A stretch of 64,000 nt of DNA from Streptomyces olindensis. Lineage in GTDB: Bacteria; Actinomycetota; Actinomycetes; Streptomycetales; Streptomycetaceae. The stretch covers positions 186,001 through 250,000 of the forward strand of contig JJOH01000015.1 in NCBI GenBank assembly GCA_000696115.1, given 5' to 3'. The notes below the pieces were generated by a model, which did no database searches, was not told the DNA's origin, and saw only the letters and a list, made by a program, of their open reading frames with translations. Of this stretch, positions 16,208-24,439 are shown piece by piece; the stretch's first letter is position 1, and the number at the start of each line of letters is the position of its first letter. The position numbers and the translations under genes were made by a program.

Positions 16208-17059
16208 TCAGAGGCCGTAGCGGCTCTTCAGGTGGCGCCAGAAGTCACGCAGCATCCACGTGTCGAACTCGGTGATCTGCGTGGCACTGCCCGCCTTCAT
16301 CAGGAAGCAGCACTGGCCGGTGGGCGTCCAGTCGTAGAAGTCGTCGAGGCCGAAGGTGTGGCCGACCTCGTGCAGGTAGATGTGGATGTTCTCCTGGTTC
16401 AGGGCGCCGGTGAAGTACTCCTGGCCCATGCGCTGGCCCCAGTCACCGCCCGCACCGCCCTGGAAGCCTTTGGTGAGCCACAGCGACTGATCGTAGTGGC
16501 GGGCGGCGCCGCCCGGGCACTTCGAGTAGTTGCCGTCCTGGTGGAAGAAGCGCCCGCAGTCCGGGGCGCACTGCGGGGCGCCGCCGCCGTCGAGGATGCC
16601 GGTGTAGATGTCGACGGAGTTGTCGGTCCACTGCAGGGTGGAGCGGTTCTTCACGGCCCAGCCGACGATGTTGACGGGGACGGTGGTGTACGGCCAGGCG
16701 TTGTGCCCCTTGCCGTTCTCCACCATGGCCGCCATCCACTTGCCGAACTGCTTCTTCAGCGCCGCGTGGATCCGGTCGCGCAGGGCGGCGCTGACCGGGG
16801 CGTCGGACTCCCAGCGGACGCAGTAGTTGACGCTGCCCCGGTTGGCCATGACCTGGTCCCAGCCGTAGTTGCGGAAGCCGTACAGGTTCCCGTAGGTCGA
16901 CTCGACGTGGTTCCACACCTCGTTCAGGGGCTGGGCGAGGTGCGCGGGCGGGTTCCACTCGTCGGCGGCCTGGGCCCGGCCGGACGCCATGCCGGGTGTG
17001 GCGAACGCGGCCGCCAGCACGGCGAGCACGGTGAGCAACCGCGCGAGGTGTCTGCGCAT
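16208..17059 (-). CDS. Secreted zinc metalloprotease of metzincin type
   Basis: A 283-residue exported protein. A Sec signal spans about 1-32. The zinc site is HEVGHTFGLDD (His230, Glu231, His234, then Gly237 and Asp239 or Asp240), the extended HExxHxxGxxD/H form of metzincins, with a probable Met-turn at Met254 (CFLM). Six cysteines (80, 164, 168, 181, 250, 251) suggest disulfides. Substrate unknown. AGGGAG precedes the ATG. Confidence 0.82.
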   Translation of the reverse strand: MRRHLARLLTVLAVLAAAFATPGMASGRAQAADEWNPPAHLAQPLNEVWNHVESTYGNLYGFRNYGWDQVMANRGSVNYCVRWESDAPVSAALRDRIHAALKKQFGKWMAAMVENGKGHNAWPYTTVPVNIVGWAVKNRSTLQWTDNSVDIYTGILDGGGAPQCAPDCGRFFHQDGNYSKCPGGAARHYDQSLWLTKGFQGGAGGDWGQRMGQEYFTGALNQENIHIYLHEVGHTFGLDDFYDWTPTGQCCFLMKAGSATQITEFDTWMLRDFWRHLKSRYGL

Positions 17060-17186
17060 GGTGATCTCCCTGGTGTGGGGGAAGGGGGCTCACCGTCTGG
17101 TCGTCACCGGCGCCGCACGGGTTGCCCGGCTTTTGTCACCGGGCATTCCGGGCGCTTTATGGCAATCCGTCGGCGATAATCGGAGC

Positions 17187-17561
17187 ATGACTACGGCAAC
17201 GTACGAAGTGCTGGCGGCGTCGTCAGATCATGCGGTCGCCGTGACCATCGCCTTCATCGGCGGGCTGATCGTGGCCTGCGCGCTGATCTGGGCCGTGCGC
17301 GTCGGGATGCGCGTCATGGACAAGGACACCCACCACCCCGACCCCGCCGAGCAGCCGCACCTGCCGGACACGGGACCGGTCCGCGAGACGCGGGAGATGC
17401 GGGAGCCGGACGAGATGCCGGTCGTGCCGCGCGACGGCGAGCGGCTGCTGCCGCACGAGCTGCACCACGCGAGCACCAGGACCGGCAAGGACCAGAAACC
17501 GCGGCGCTGGCTGCCCGGATCCAGCGGGTCCTTCGGCGGCGGCGGCCTCGGACACACGTGA
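17187..17561 (+). CDS. DUF6479 single-pass membrane protein
   Basis: A 124-residue protein with one membrane helix (about 18-40) and a charged cytoplasmic tail (VMDKDTHHPDPAEQPHLP), typical of the Streptomyces DUF6479 family; function unknown. GATAAT at 17175-17180 ends six bases before the ATG, so the transcript may be leaderless. Confidence 0.75.
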   Translation: MTTATYEVLAASSDHAVAVTIAFIGGLIVACALIWAVRVGMRVMDKDTHHPDPAEQPHLPDTGPVRETREMREPDEMPVVPRDGERLLPHELHHASTRTGKDQKPRRWLPGSSGSFGGGGLGHT

Positions 17562-17599
17562 TGCCCTAGGGGGTGTCCGCGGCTTCCCAGGGAGGCGAC

Positions 17600-18085
17600 A
17601 TGGCTGCCCGCCACCGGACGCGCCGGGCGACGGCAGGGGCGGTGGTGGCGTTCGCCCTGGCCGCCGTGGTCGCGGGCTGCGGCGGCGACAGCCCCGCGGA
17701 GACGACCCGCAGGGCGGAGTCGGCGGTCGAGTCGCTCGCCTCGCGGGCCTCCGAGGCGGTGGAGTCGGCGACGGCGGAGGCCGAGCGCCGGCTCGACGAC
17801 ATCAAGGACGGCATCGACGTGAAGGACGACGTGCGGCTCGGCACCGTCACGGTCGGCTCCGACGGCCGGGCCCGGGTCGAGGTCACCGTCGCCAACACCG
17901 GCGACGCGACCCGCTCCTTCGCGGTCCAGGTCGACTTCACCGACACCGACGGCGGACTGCTCGACACGGTCGTCGTCACCGTCGACGACGTCCCCGCCGG
18001 CGAGTCGAGCACGGTCACCGCGCGCGGCACGCACGACCTGTCCGGGGAGGTCCGGGCGGAGGTGGCGCGGGCGCTGCGCTACTGA
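17600..18085 (+). CDS. Lipoprotein with FxLYD-like domain
   Basis: A 161-residue exported protein with a signal ending in VAGCGG (lipobox-like). A coiled-coil stretch of Glu/Ala/Ser (about 35-75) precedes an Ig-like FxLYD-type domain (VTVANTGDATRSFAVQVDF). The start has GGGAGG seven bases upstream. No enzyme motif. Its stop overlaps the decayed gene on the other strand. Confidence 0.72.
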   Translation: MAARHRTRRATAGAVVAFALAAVVAGCGGDSPAETTRRAESAVESLASRASEAVESATAEAERRLDDIKDGIDVKDDVRLGTVTVGSDGRARVEVTVANTGDATRSFAVQVDFTDTDGGLLDTVVVTVDDVPAGESSTVTARGTHDLSGEVRAEVARALRY

Positions 18086-18555
18086 CCCGCGGCGGCCTCG
18101 GTGGCCACGGAGATGTCGATCTGCTCGCTCATGGCGCTCACCCCGTTGAGGGTGGCCCGGGGTGCACGTCCGGGTGCCGTCGGGGGCGGCGGTGGTCGCG
18201 CAGGCCTCGTGCTCGCCCTTGTCCCGGACGGTGACCCGGGCGCCCGGGTGCGCCGTGCCGGCGATCTCCGGCCGGGTCTCCAGCGGCACCCCGGACAGCG
18301 GGCGGAGCAGCGTCGGCGCGGCCAGGCCCACGGTCACGGCACACCGGCCGACGGCCCGCCGCAGGCCCCGCGCGTCGGTGACCAGCAGGTCGCAGTCGCG
18401 CAGCCCGCGCCCTCGACGACGCCCTCCCGGCCGGGCGCGATGGTCGCGGCACCCCACAGGACGCCGTCCCGGGCCTGCGCGGGCGTCCCCGCCCATGCGA
18501 GCACCCCCGCGACGACGGCCCCCGCCACCGCTGCTGACCTGCTGGACCTGTTCAT
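18083..18555 (-). pseudogene. Frameshifted secreted protein with Ig-like domain
   Basis: The start (MNRSSRS, ATG at 18555) and signal peptide (cut near PAQA) lie in one frame. Near 18405 coding quality moves to a second frame, which carries a bacterial Ig-like segment (GARVTVRD, then DGTRTCTPG). Near 18160 it moves to a third frame that ends SVATEAAAGQ at a TAG. Two indels would restore one protein of about 155 residues. The intact role was probably an exported Ig-like protein. Confidence 0.5.
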
Positions 18556-18660
18556 GGCGGGCGAGGCTCCCTGTCCGATACAGCCTGTCGAGGACACTCC
18601 GCCGACGATCCTCGCGGCCGTCGGGGCGGACGGCACCCGTTGCTCACCCACGCGGGTGGA

Positions 18661-18684
18661 CCCGCGCCCCCGAAGGGGCGCGGG
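18661..18684 (-). terminator. Hairpin terminator of the GH13 gene
   Basis: A perfect 10-bp stem CCCGCGCCCC/GGGGCGCGGG with loop CGAA lies 51 bp beyond the stop. This hairpin with its adjoining GAACCACGCGACCAGCCACG is of a type found repeatedly between Streptomyces genes. Confidence 0.75.
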
Positions 18685-18734
18685 GAACCACGCGACCAGC
18701 CACGGCAGCGGCGCCCCTCATCTCCGGCGGACCG

Positions 18735-20396
18735 CTACCTCCCCAGCCACACCGTCGTGTCCGGCCCGAGCAGGCCGTCCTCCAGCGGCGCGCTGCTCAG
18801 CAGCACCTCACCGGCCGGCAGCGGCACCGGCGCACCGGACAGGTTCGTCACGCAGCGCCAGCCCTGGCCGCGGTCGAACCGCAGGACACCGTCCGGGGCG
18901 TCCGCCGCCCAGGTCAGCTCCTCACCGTCGAGCAGCTTGCGGCGCAGCCGCAGTGCCGTGCGGTACAGCTCCAGCGTCGAACCCTCCACGCCGTCCTGCG
19001 CCTCGACGGCGTACGCGGCGAAGCCGGGCGGCTGGGGCAGCCAGGCGCCGCCGGGCCCGAAGCCGTACGACGGTCCGGTCGTGGTCCACGGCAGCGGCAC
19101 CCGGCAGCCGTCACGGCCCTTGCGGACGTGGCCCGTCTGCTCCCAGATCGGGTCCTGGAGGACCTCGGTGGGCAGGTCCGCGACCTCGGGCAGGCCGAGT
19201 TCCTCGCCCTGGTAGACGTAGGCCGAGCCGGGCAGCGCCAGCATCAGCAGGGTGGCGGCCCGGGCCCGGCGCAGCCCGGCCGCCGTGTCGACGGCCGGGG
19301 CGCGGCCGCCGGAGAGCAGCCAGGCGTTGAGGTCGGTGTCCGGCGGGAGCATCAGCCGGGAGGCGTGCCGGATCACGTCGTGGTTGGAGAGCACCCAGGT
19401 GGCCGAGGCGCCGGCCGCCCGGGCGGTGGCGAGCGAGTCGGTGATGACCTGCCTCAGCTCGTCCGCGTCCCAGCCGGCCTCCAGGTACTCGAAGTTGAAG
19501 GCCTGCCCCAGTTCGTCGGGACGGGCGTACAGCGCGCGCCGCGCCCCGGGCACCCACGCCTCGGCGACCGCCATGCGGGGCGGGCGGTAGGCGTCGAGGA
19601 TCTTGCGCCAGTCGCGGTAGATCTCGTGCACGTCGTCGCGGTCGTAGAAGGGGTGCGTGCCGGGCGGCATCGAGGTGAGCGCCTCCTCGCGGCTCAGCTC
19701 GGGCGCGCCGAGGTCGCGCAGCGGTTCGCTCAGGTCCTTGACCAGGGCGTGCGCGACGTCGACGCGGAAGCCGTCGACCCCGCGGTCGGACCAGAAGCGC
19801 AGGGTGGTGCGGTAGTCCGCGCGGACCTCCTGGTTCTCCCAGTTGAGGTCGGGCTGTTCGGGCGCGAACAGGTGCAGGTACCACTGCCCGTCGGGCACCC
19901 GCTTCCAGGCGCTGCCGCCGAAGACGGACTGCCAGTCCGTGGGCGGGAGTTCGCCGTGCTCGCCGCGGCCGTCCCGGAAGACGTACCGGTCGCGGGCGGC
20001 CGAGCCGGGGCCGGCGCGCAGGGCCTCCTGGAACCAGACGTGCTGGTGCGAGGAGTGGTTGGGCACGATGTCGACGATGACCTTCAGGCCGAGGCGGTGG
20101 GCCTCGGCGACCAGGGCGTCGAAGTCGTCGAGCGTGCCGAGGCGTGGGTCGACGCCGCGCGGGTCGGCGACGTCGTAGCCGCCGTCGGCGAGCTCGGACG
20201 GGTAGAAGGGGCTCAGCCACAGGGCGTCCACGCCCAGGGCGGCGAGGTGGGTGAGGCGGCGGGTGATGCCGCGCAGGTCACCGAGGCCGTCCCCGTCGGC
20301 GTCGGCGAAGCTGCGGGGATAGATCTGGTAGACGACGGCCTGGCGCCACCAGTCGGGATCCCGGGACGACAGGTCGAGGGTGGAGCGATCGGTCAC
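18735..20396 (-). CDS. GH13 alpha-glucosidase
   Basis: A 553-residue cytoplasmic glycoside hydrolase of family 13. The (beta/alpha)8 barrel starts with QIYPRSFADADGDGLGDL. Catalytic residues are Asp213 (DGFRVD), Glu279 (VAEAW) and Asp340 (SNHD). A C-terminal beta domain begins near residue 470. It hydrolyses alpha-glucosides such as maltose or isomaltose taken up by sugar transporters. The GTG at 20396 is preceded by AGAGGAG at ideal spacing. The gap of about 310 bp upstream holds a 15-bp dyad and possible promoters for this gene and the divergent sortase substrate. Confidence 0.92.
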   Translation of the reverse strand: MTDRSTLDLSSRDPDWWRQAVVYQIYPRSFADADGDGLGDLRGITRRLTHLAALGVDALWLSPFYPSELADGGYDVADPRGVDPRLGTLDDFDALVAEAHRLGLKVIVDIVPNHSSHQHVWFQEALRAGPGSAARDRYVFRDGRGEHGELPPTDWQSVFGGSAWKRVPDGQWYLHLFAPEQPDLNWENQEVRADYRTTLRFWSDRGVDGFRVDVAHALVKDLSEPLRDLGAPELSREEALTSMPPGTHPFYDRDDVHEIYRDWRKILDAYRPPRMAVAEAWVPGARRALYARPDELGQAFNFEYLEAGWDADELRQVITDSLATARAAGASATWVLSNHDVIRHASRLMLPPDTDLNAWLLSGGRAPAVDTAAGLRRARAATLLMLALPGSAYVYQGEELGLPEVADLPTEVLQDPIWEQTGHVRKGRDGCRVPLPWTTTGPSYGFGPGGAWLPQPPGFAAYAVEAQDGVEGSTLELYRTALRLRRKLLDGEELTWAADAPDGVLRFDRGQGWRCVTNLSGAPVPLPAGEVLLSSAPLEDGLLGPDTTVWLGR

Positions 20397-20511
20397 GCGG
20401 TCTCCTCTGCAGGGCATACGAGCGACAGCATTAAATCTGTCCAGAATGCCGGAAAGAGGAACCATCACACCGATCGGAGTCATCCGTTCCTGCTGTGATG
20501 AAAGTGTGATG

Positions 20512-20526
20512 AGGGAGCAACTCCCT
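20512..20526. promoter_or_regulatory. 15-bp dyad in the GH13/sortase-substrate intergenic region
   Basis: AGGGAG-CAA-CTCCCT is a perfect 6-bp inverted repeat. With direct TGTGATGA copies nearby and TTGACA at 20542-20547, it lies in the 309-bp divergent promoter gap (20397-20705), which holds no gene I can support. The regulator is unknown. Confidence 0.4.
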
Positions 20527-20705
20527 TTGCATACTCGCAGGTTGACAGCCTGATGCGGCGCGGACACCATGGGGGCGCACCGAGGCGCATATGACCAATG
20601 AGCCCAGTGTTTCTCAGACCACTCACCCCCGGTATGGCCGGCGGCCGCATGCTGCCCTGCTGCCGTCCCCGGGTTCCGGCACACGCCAAGAAACGGGATA
20701 CCCCT

Positions 20706-21647
20706 ATGTCCATAGCGAGACGTGTCACCGCGCGCCGCCTGCTGGGGACGGGCGCCGCGGCCCTCGCCCTCTGCGCCGCCTCCGCCACCACCGCCTTCGC
20801 CACCGGTACCCCCGGCGGTGACGGCTGGTCGTCCGGCGGCAGCTACCAGCCCGGCACGGGCGCGGGCACGGAGACGGGGACCGACCGCTGCCAGTTCTCG
20901 CTCGACGGCGTGAACTTCTTCGACTCGGTGAAGGTCGACGACCAGAACCTGAAGCCGACCGAGGACGGCAAGGTCCACATCAAGGTCCGCACCGCCGGTG
21001 ACGCGGCCACCTGCACGGCCTCCCTCGCCTCCTACCTGGCGCACGGCGCGACCTTCGCGACCTCCGGCGAGCAGGTCTTCGTCGACTTCGACACGGTGAC
21101 GGTCAAGCCGGGCGGCACCGACTCGCTCGACATCGCCATCCCGGACAAGGGCTGCTTCGGGCAGATCGACCTCTACCGGGGCGCGGTGAAGTTCGACGGC
21201 GAGCTCGACGCGAAGGACGGCTTCGAGCACGGCGAGCTGCCCAAGGGCCCGGACCGCCCGGTCATCAAGGACAAGCTGATCGCGGCCTGGAACGGCGGCA
21301 CGAAGGACTGCACGACCCCGCCGCCCGCCGAGGAGGAGCCGCCGGCCTCCACGCCGCCCGCGAGCCCCTCCGAGCCGGCCGAGGAGACGACCCCGCCGGC
21401 GTCCCCGTCCGAGCCGGCCGAGCCCTCGACGCCGCCGTCCTCCGACACGGACACGCCCACCCCGACCGCCTCCGAGTCGAGCACGCCCCCGGCGCCCACG
21501 CCGAACGGCGGTGGCGGCGACCTCGCCGAGACCGGCGCCAACAGCAGCACCGGCCCGATCGCCGCGGGCGCGGCGGTGCTGCTCGCGGGCGGCGCGGCCC
21601 TCGTCGTCGCGACCCGCCGCCGCGCGGCGAAGCGCAACGCCGCCTAG
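20706..21647 (+). CDS. Sortase-anchored cell-wall protein (LAETG signal)
   Basis: A 313-residue surface protein with a signal peptide (about 1-34), a compact domain of about 160 residues with two to three cysteines, a Pro/Ser/Thr/Glu spacer (about 205-270), LAETG at 273-277, a hydrophobic helix and a basic tail. It is a class E sortase substrate. The ATG at 20706 fits the signal peptide, though the ribosome site is weak. No known binding motif. Confidence 0.82.
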   Translation: MSIARRVTARRLLGTGAAALALCAASATTAFATGTPGGDGWSSGGSYQPGTGAGTETGTDRCQFSLDGVNFFDSVKVDDQNLKPTEDGKVHIKVRTAGDAATCTASLASYLAHGATFATSGEQVFVDFDTVTVKPGGTDSLDIAIPDKGCFGQIDLYRGAVKFDGELDAKDGFEHGELPKGPDRPVIKDKLIAAWNGGTKDCTTPPPAEEEPPASTPPASPSEPAEETTPPASPSEPAEPSTPPSSDTDTPTPTASESSTPPAPTPNGGGGDLAETGANSSTGPIAAGAAVLLAGGAALVVATRRRAAKRNAA

Positions 21648-21659
21648 TCACCGGTGATC

Positions 21660-21702
21660 GTGCCGCCCGGCGGGTCCCTGTGGGACACCGTCAGGGCGGC
21701 AC
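21660..21702. terminator. Bidirectional terminator between convergent genes
   Basis: The outer stem GTGCCGCCC/GGGCGGCAC (9 bp) encloses a nested hairpin GTCCC-TGT-GGGAC. It lies between the convergent LAETG protein and nucleoside hydrolase. Confidence 0.7.
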
Positions 21703-21719
21703 GACTCCGCGCGCGGGCG

Positions 21720-22676
21720 CTACACCGTCTCCAGGTAGAGGTTCACGTACCGCTCCGCGTCCACGTCCAACGCGACCTCCACCAGCGGCTGGTCCCGCAC
21801 GCCCTCGTGGATCTCGGACTCCCCGGGCCGCGGCCGGCGGTCGACGATCGTCTGGCCGCGCGAGGGCCCCGGGGCCAGCACGACCTCGACCGGCAGGCGC
21901 TCGGTGGTCAGCCCCTTCGGGTCGACGACCGCGCAGACCGCGCCCGCGTCACCGAGCCCGCCCATGGGCGTGGGATCGCCGGACGTGGCCGGGTCCCGGT
22001 GGGCGAGCAGCTCACCGGCCATGCGCAGGCTCGGCTCCGGACTCGTCCGCAGCCGCTGCACCTCCCCCGCGGGCACCAGGACCTTCTTGAACACGTCCAG
22101 GCCGTACATCGTGATCGGCACGCCCGCGGTGAGCAGGATCGCGGCCGCCTCCGGGTCGTGCCACACGTTGAACTCCGCGACCGGCGTGGCGTTGCCCGTC
22201 GCCACCGCGCCGCCCATGAACACGATCCGCTCGATGTTGCGGGTCACCTCGGGATGCGTGCGCAGCAGCAGCGCGATGTTCGTCAGGGGCGCCATGGGAA
22301 TCAGCGTGACCGGCCTCGGCGAGGCGAGGATCTCGCGCCGCAGCAGCGTCACCGCGTCCACGTCGACCGGCACGCGGGTCGGCGCGGGCAGCCCCAGGTC
22401 CCCCATCCCGTCCTGCCCGTGCACGTGCCGCGCCGTCCGCACCGGCTCGATCAGCGGGCGCTCGGCGCCCCGGGCCACGGGAATGTCACCGGCGCCGGCC
22501 ACCTCCAGCACGGTCAGGGTGTTGCGGACGACGCCGTCCACGTCCGTGTTCCCGGCCACGCAGGTGATCGCGCGCACGTCGAGCGCCGGGTGCCGGACGG
22601 CGAACAGCAGGGCGAGGGCGTCGTCGACGCCGGTGTCGCAGTCGATGACCACGGGGATGCGCTGACCGTCCGTCAC
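21720..22676 (-). CDS. Inosine-uridine preferring nucleoside hydrolase
   Basis: A 318-residue enzyme of the IUNH family, which cleaves the N-glycosidic bond of nucleosides to ribose and base in salvage. The calcium-binding signature DCDTGVDDA occupies residues 12-20, and FNVWHDPEAA near 165-175 also fits. It is cytoplasmic. The GTG start has AAGGAG eight bases upstream. It stands alone. Confidence 0.92.
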   Translation of the reverse strand: MTDGQRIPVVIDCDTGVDDALALLFAVRHPALDVRAITCVAGNTDVDGVVRNTLTVLEVAGAGDIPVARGAERPLIEPVRTARHVHGQDGMGDLGLPAPTRVPVDVDAVTLLRREILASPRPVTLIPMAPLTNIALLLRTHPEVTRNIERIVFMGGAVATGNATPVAEFNVWHDPEAAAILLTAGVPITMYGLDVFKKVLVPAGEVQRLRTSPEPSLRMAGELLAHRDPATSGDPTPMGGLGDAGAVCAVVDPKGLTTERLPVEVVLAPGPSRGQTIVDRRPRPGESEIHEGVRDQPLVEVALDVDAERYVNLYLETV

Positions 22677-22763
22677 GGCGAGGACTCCTTCCGCTTCGGC
22701 TCACCCCGGGCGGGGGCCGTACCAGCGACCTTACGGCCTCGCTGCGGCGGCGCACCGTCGTGA

Positions 22764-23303
22764 TCAGGACTGCCGGATCGCCGCGATGTCCAGCTCCAGC
22801 GCCACCTTCCGGCCGACCATGCCGCGGCCCCCGCTCACGCCCCAGTCGTCGCGGTCGAGGGTCGCCCGGCCCGTGAAGCCGACCCGGAACGCGCCCCCCG
22901 GGTCGCGTCCGGCGCCGGTCAGCTCGACGTCCACGGTGACCGGCCGGGTCAGGCCGCGGACGGTCAGGTCACCGGTGACCCGGAAGCCGGTCGCGCCGGC
23001 CCGCTCCACGCGGGTCGAGGTGAAGGTGAGGGACGGGTGGACGTCCGCGTCGAGGAAGTCGCCGCCGCGCAGGTGGTCGTCGCGCTTGTCGTTGCCGGTC
23101 CGGACGCTCTCCGCGCGGATCGCGAGCCGCACGGCGGACCTCGACGGGTCGTCGCCGTCCAGCCGCCCGCCGCCCTCGAACGCGCCGAACGTCCCGCGCA
23201 CCCTGCTGACGAGCAGGGCCCGCGCCACGAACCCGATGCGGGTACGGGCAGGGTCGAGGACGTAGTCGCCGGTCAGTTCGCCGAGTGTGCTCGTGGTCGT
23301 CAT
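22764..23303 (-). CDS. YceI family protein under an ECF41-type promoter
   Basis: A 179-residue lipocalin-like YceI protein, with no signal peptide and so probably cytoplasmic. Typical motifs are YVLDPARTRIGFVAR, KRDDHLRGGDFLD and a C-terminal GFTGRATLDRDDWG. The family binds isoprenoid-type or amphiphilic ligands. The ATG at 23303 has AGGAG nine bases upstream. It is divergent from an ECF41 sigma-factor gene and shares a mirrored promoter with it, so it is the probable direct target of that sigma factor. Confidence 0.87.
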   Translation of the reverse strand: MTTTSTLGELTGDYVLDPARTRIGFVARALLVSRVRGTFGAFEGGGRLDGDDPSRSAVRLAIRAESVRTGNDKRDDHLRGGDFLDADVHPSLTFTSTRVERAGATGFRVTGDLTVRGLTRPVTVDVELTGAGRDPGGAFRVGFTGRATLDRDDWGVSGGRGMVGRKVALELDIAAIRQS

Positions 23304-23331
23304 GGTGGTGTCTCCTGGTAGGGAAGGCCCG

Positions 23332-23440
23332 GTGCGGGTCCTCACCGGTTCGACGACACAGCCCCGGGGAATGTGAGGCGGCGCGGGCCGGCCTCACATT
23401 CCGGGGCGCTGTCTCGTCGTATGGAAGTGAGGACCCGCGC
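23332..23440. promoter_or_regulatory. Mirrored divergent ECF41-type promoters in a ~48-bp inverted repeat
   Basis: Arms 23332-23379 and 23391-23440 are near-perfect inverted repeats about an 11-bp centre. Each carries CCTCACA-N16-CGTC: plus strand 23392-23418, minus strand 23378-23352. This resembles the ECF41 consensus TGTCACA-N16-CGTC with two mismatches in the -35 box. Confidence 0.8.
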
Positions 23441-23462
23441 GACCGAGGGAGCCAGCCGCACC

Positions 23463-24392
23463 ATGAGCACACCGTCCGAGCCCGCAGACGACCCGAGCGC
23501 GATCACCCGCGAGCGGCGCCGGCTGCTCAACCTCGCGTACCGCCTGCTCGGCTCGCTCGCCGAGGCCGAGGACGTCGTGCAGGAGACCTACGCCCGCTGG
23601 TACGCCCTGACCCCGCGGCAGCGGGACGGCATCGACTCCCCCGGCGCCTGGCTGACGACGGTCGCGGGCCGCGTCTGCCTCGACCTGCTGGGCTCGGCCC
23701 GGGCCCGGCGCGAGCGGTACGTGGGCACATGGGTCCCGGAGCCGCTGCCCAGCGGTACCGAGTGGGTCGGCGGGCGGTGGGGCGGCACCACGGCCGACCC
23801 GGCCGACCCCGCCGACCGCGTCACGCTCGACGAGTCCGTCAGCATGGCCTTCCTCGTCGTGCTGGAGTCGATGACCCCGGCCGAGCGGGTCGCGTTCGTC
23901 CTGCACGACGTGTTCCGCTACTCCTTCGCCGAGGTCGCCGAGATCGTCGGCCGTACCCCGGCCGCGTGCCGCCGGCTGGCCTCCTCGGCCCGCCGCCGGG
24001 TGCGCGCGGCCCGGCCTCCCGCGCCCCCGGCGGCCGAGCGGGCCGCCCTCGTCCGCTCCTTCCGGCGGGCCTGGGAGGCCCAGGACATCGACGGCCTCAT
24101 CGGCCTGCTGGCCCCCGACGCCATCGCGACCGGCGACGGCGGCGGACTCGTCTCCGCCGCACTCCACCCGGTCGAGGGCGCCGAGCCGATCGCGCGCTTC
24201 TTCGTCGACCGGGCCCGCGCGGTCCCCGGCGTGACACTCCTGGAGTGCGCGGTCAACGGCCAGCCCGGCCTGCTGGCCCGCAAGGACGGCGTCACGGTGT
24301 CGGTGCTGGCGTTCGACGTCGCGGGCGACCGCATCACCCGCGTCTGGGCCGTCCTCAACCCCGACAAGCTCCGGCCCTGGACTGCGGCCTGA
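23463..24392 (+). CDS. ECF41-family sigma factor with C-terminal SnoaL-like domain
   Basis: A 309-residue RNA polymerase sigma factor. Region 2 spans about 18-80, region 4 about 125-183, and a fused NTF2/SnoaL-like domain about 190-305 replaces a separate anti-sigma factor. ECF41 hallmarks are visible: WVPEP at 90-94, DGGG at 225-228 and NPDKL at 299-303; the residue after DGGG is Leu rather than the usual Lys. The C-terminal domain modulates activity in this family. The promoter at 23392-23418 would start transcription near 23425, which rules out an ATG at 23421 and supports 23463. It is divergent from YceI rather than from the more typical oxidoreductase partners. Confidence 0.92.
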   Translation: MSTPSEPADDPSAITRERRRLLNLAYRLLGSLAEAEDVVQETYARWYALTPRQRDGIDSPGAWLTTVAGRVCLDLLGSARARRERYVGTWVPEPLPSGTEWVGGRWGGTTADPADPADRVTLDESVSMAFLVVLESMTPAERVAFVLHDVFRYSFAEVAEIVGRTPAACRRLASSARRRVRAARPPAPPAAERAALVRSFRRAWEAQDIDGLIGLLAPDAIATGDGGGLVSAALHPVEGAEPIARFFVDRARAVPGVTLLECAVNGQPGLLARKDGVTVSVLAFDVAGDRITRVWAVLNPDKLRPWTAA

Positions 24393-24439
24393 CGAGAAAT
24401 CAGCTGAACTCCCGGAGCCGCCTGCCTAGCATCGCGCCC

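Noticed and set aside
21660..21702. Operator reading of the nested hairpin
   Set aside because: It lies between two convergent stops with no promoter-like sequence, which fits a terminator.
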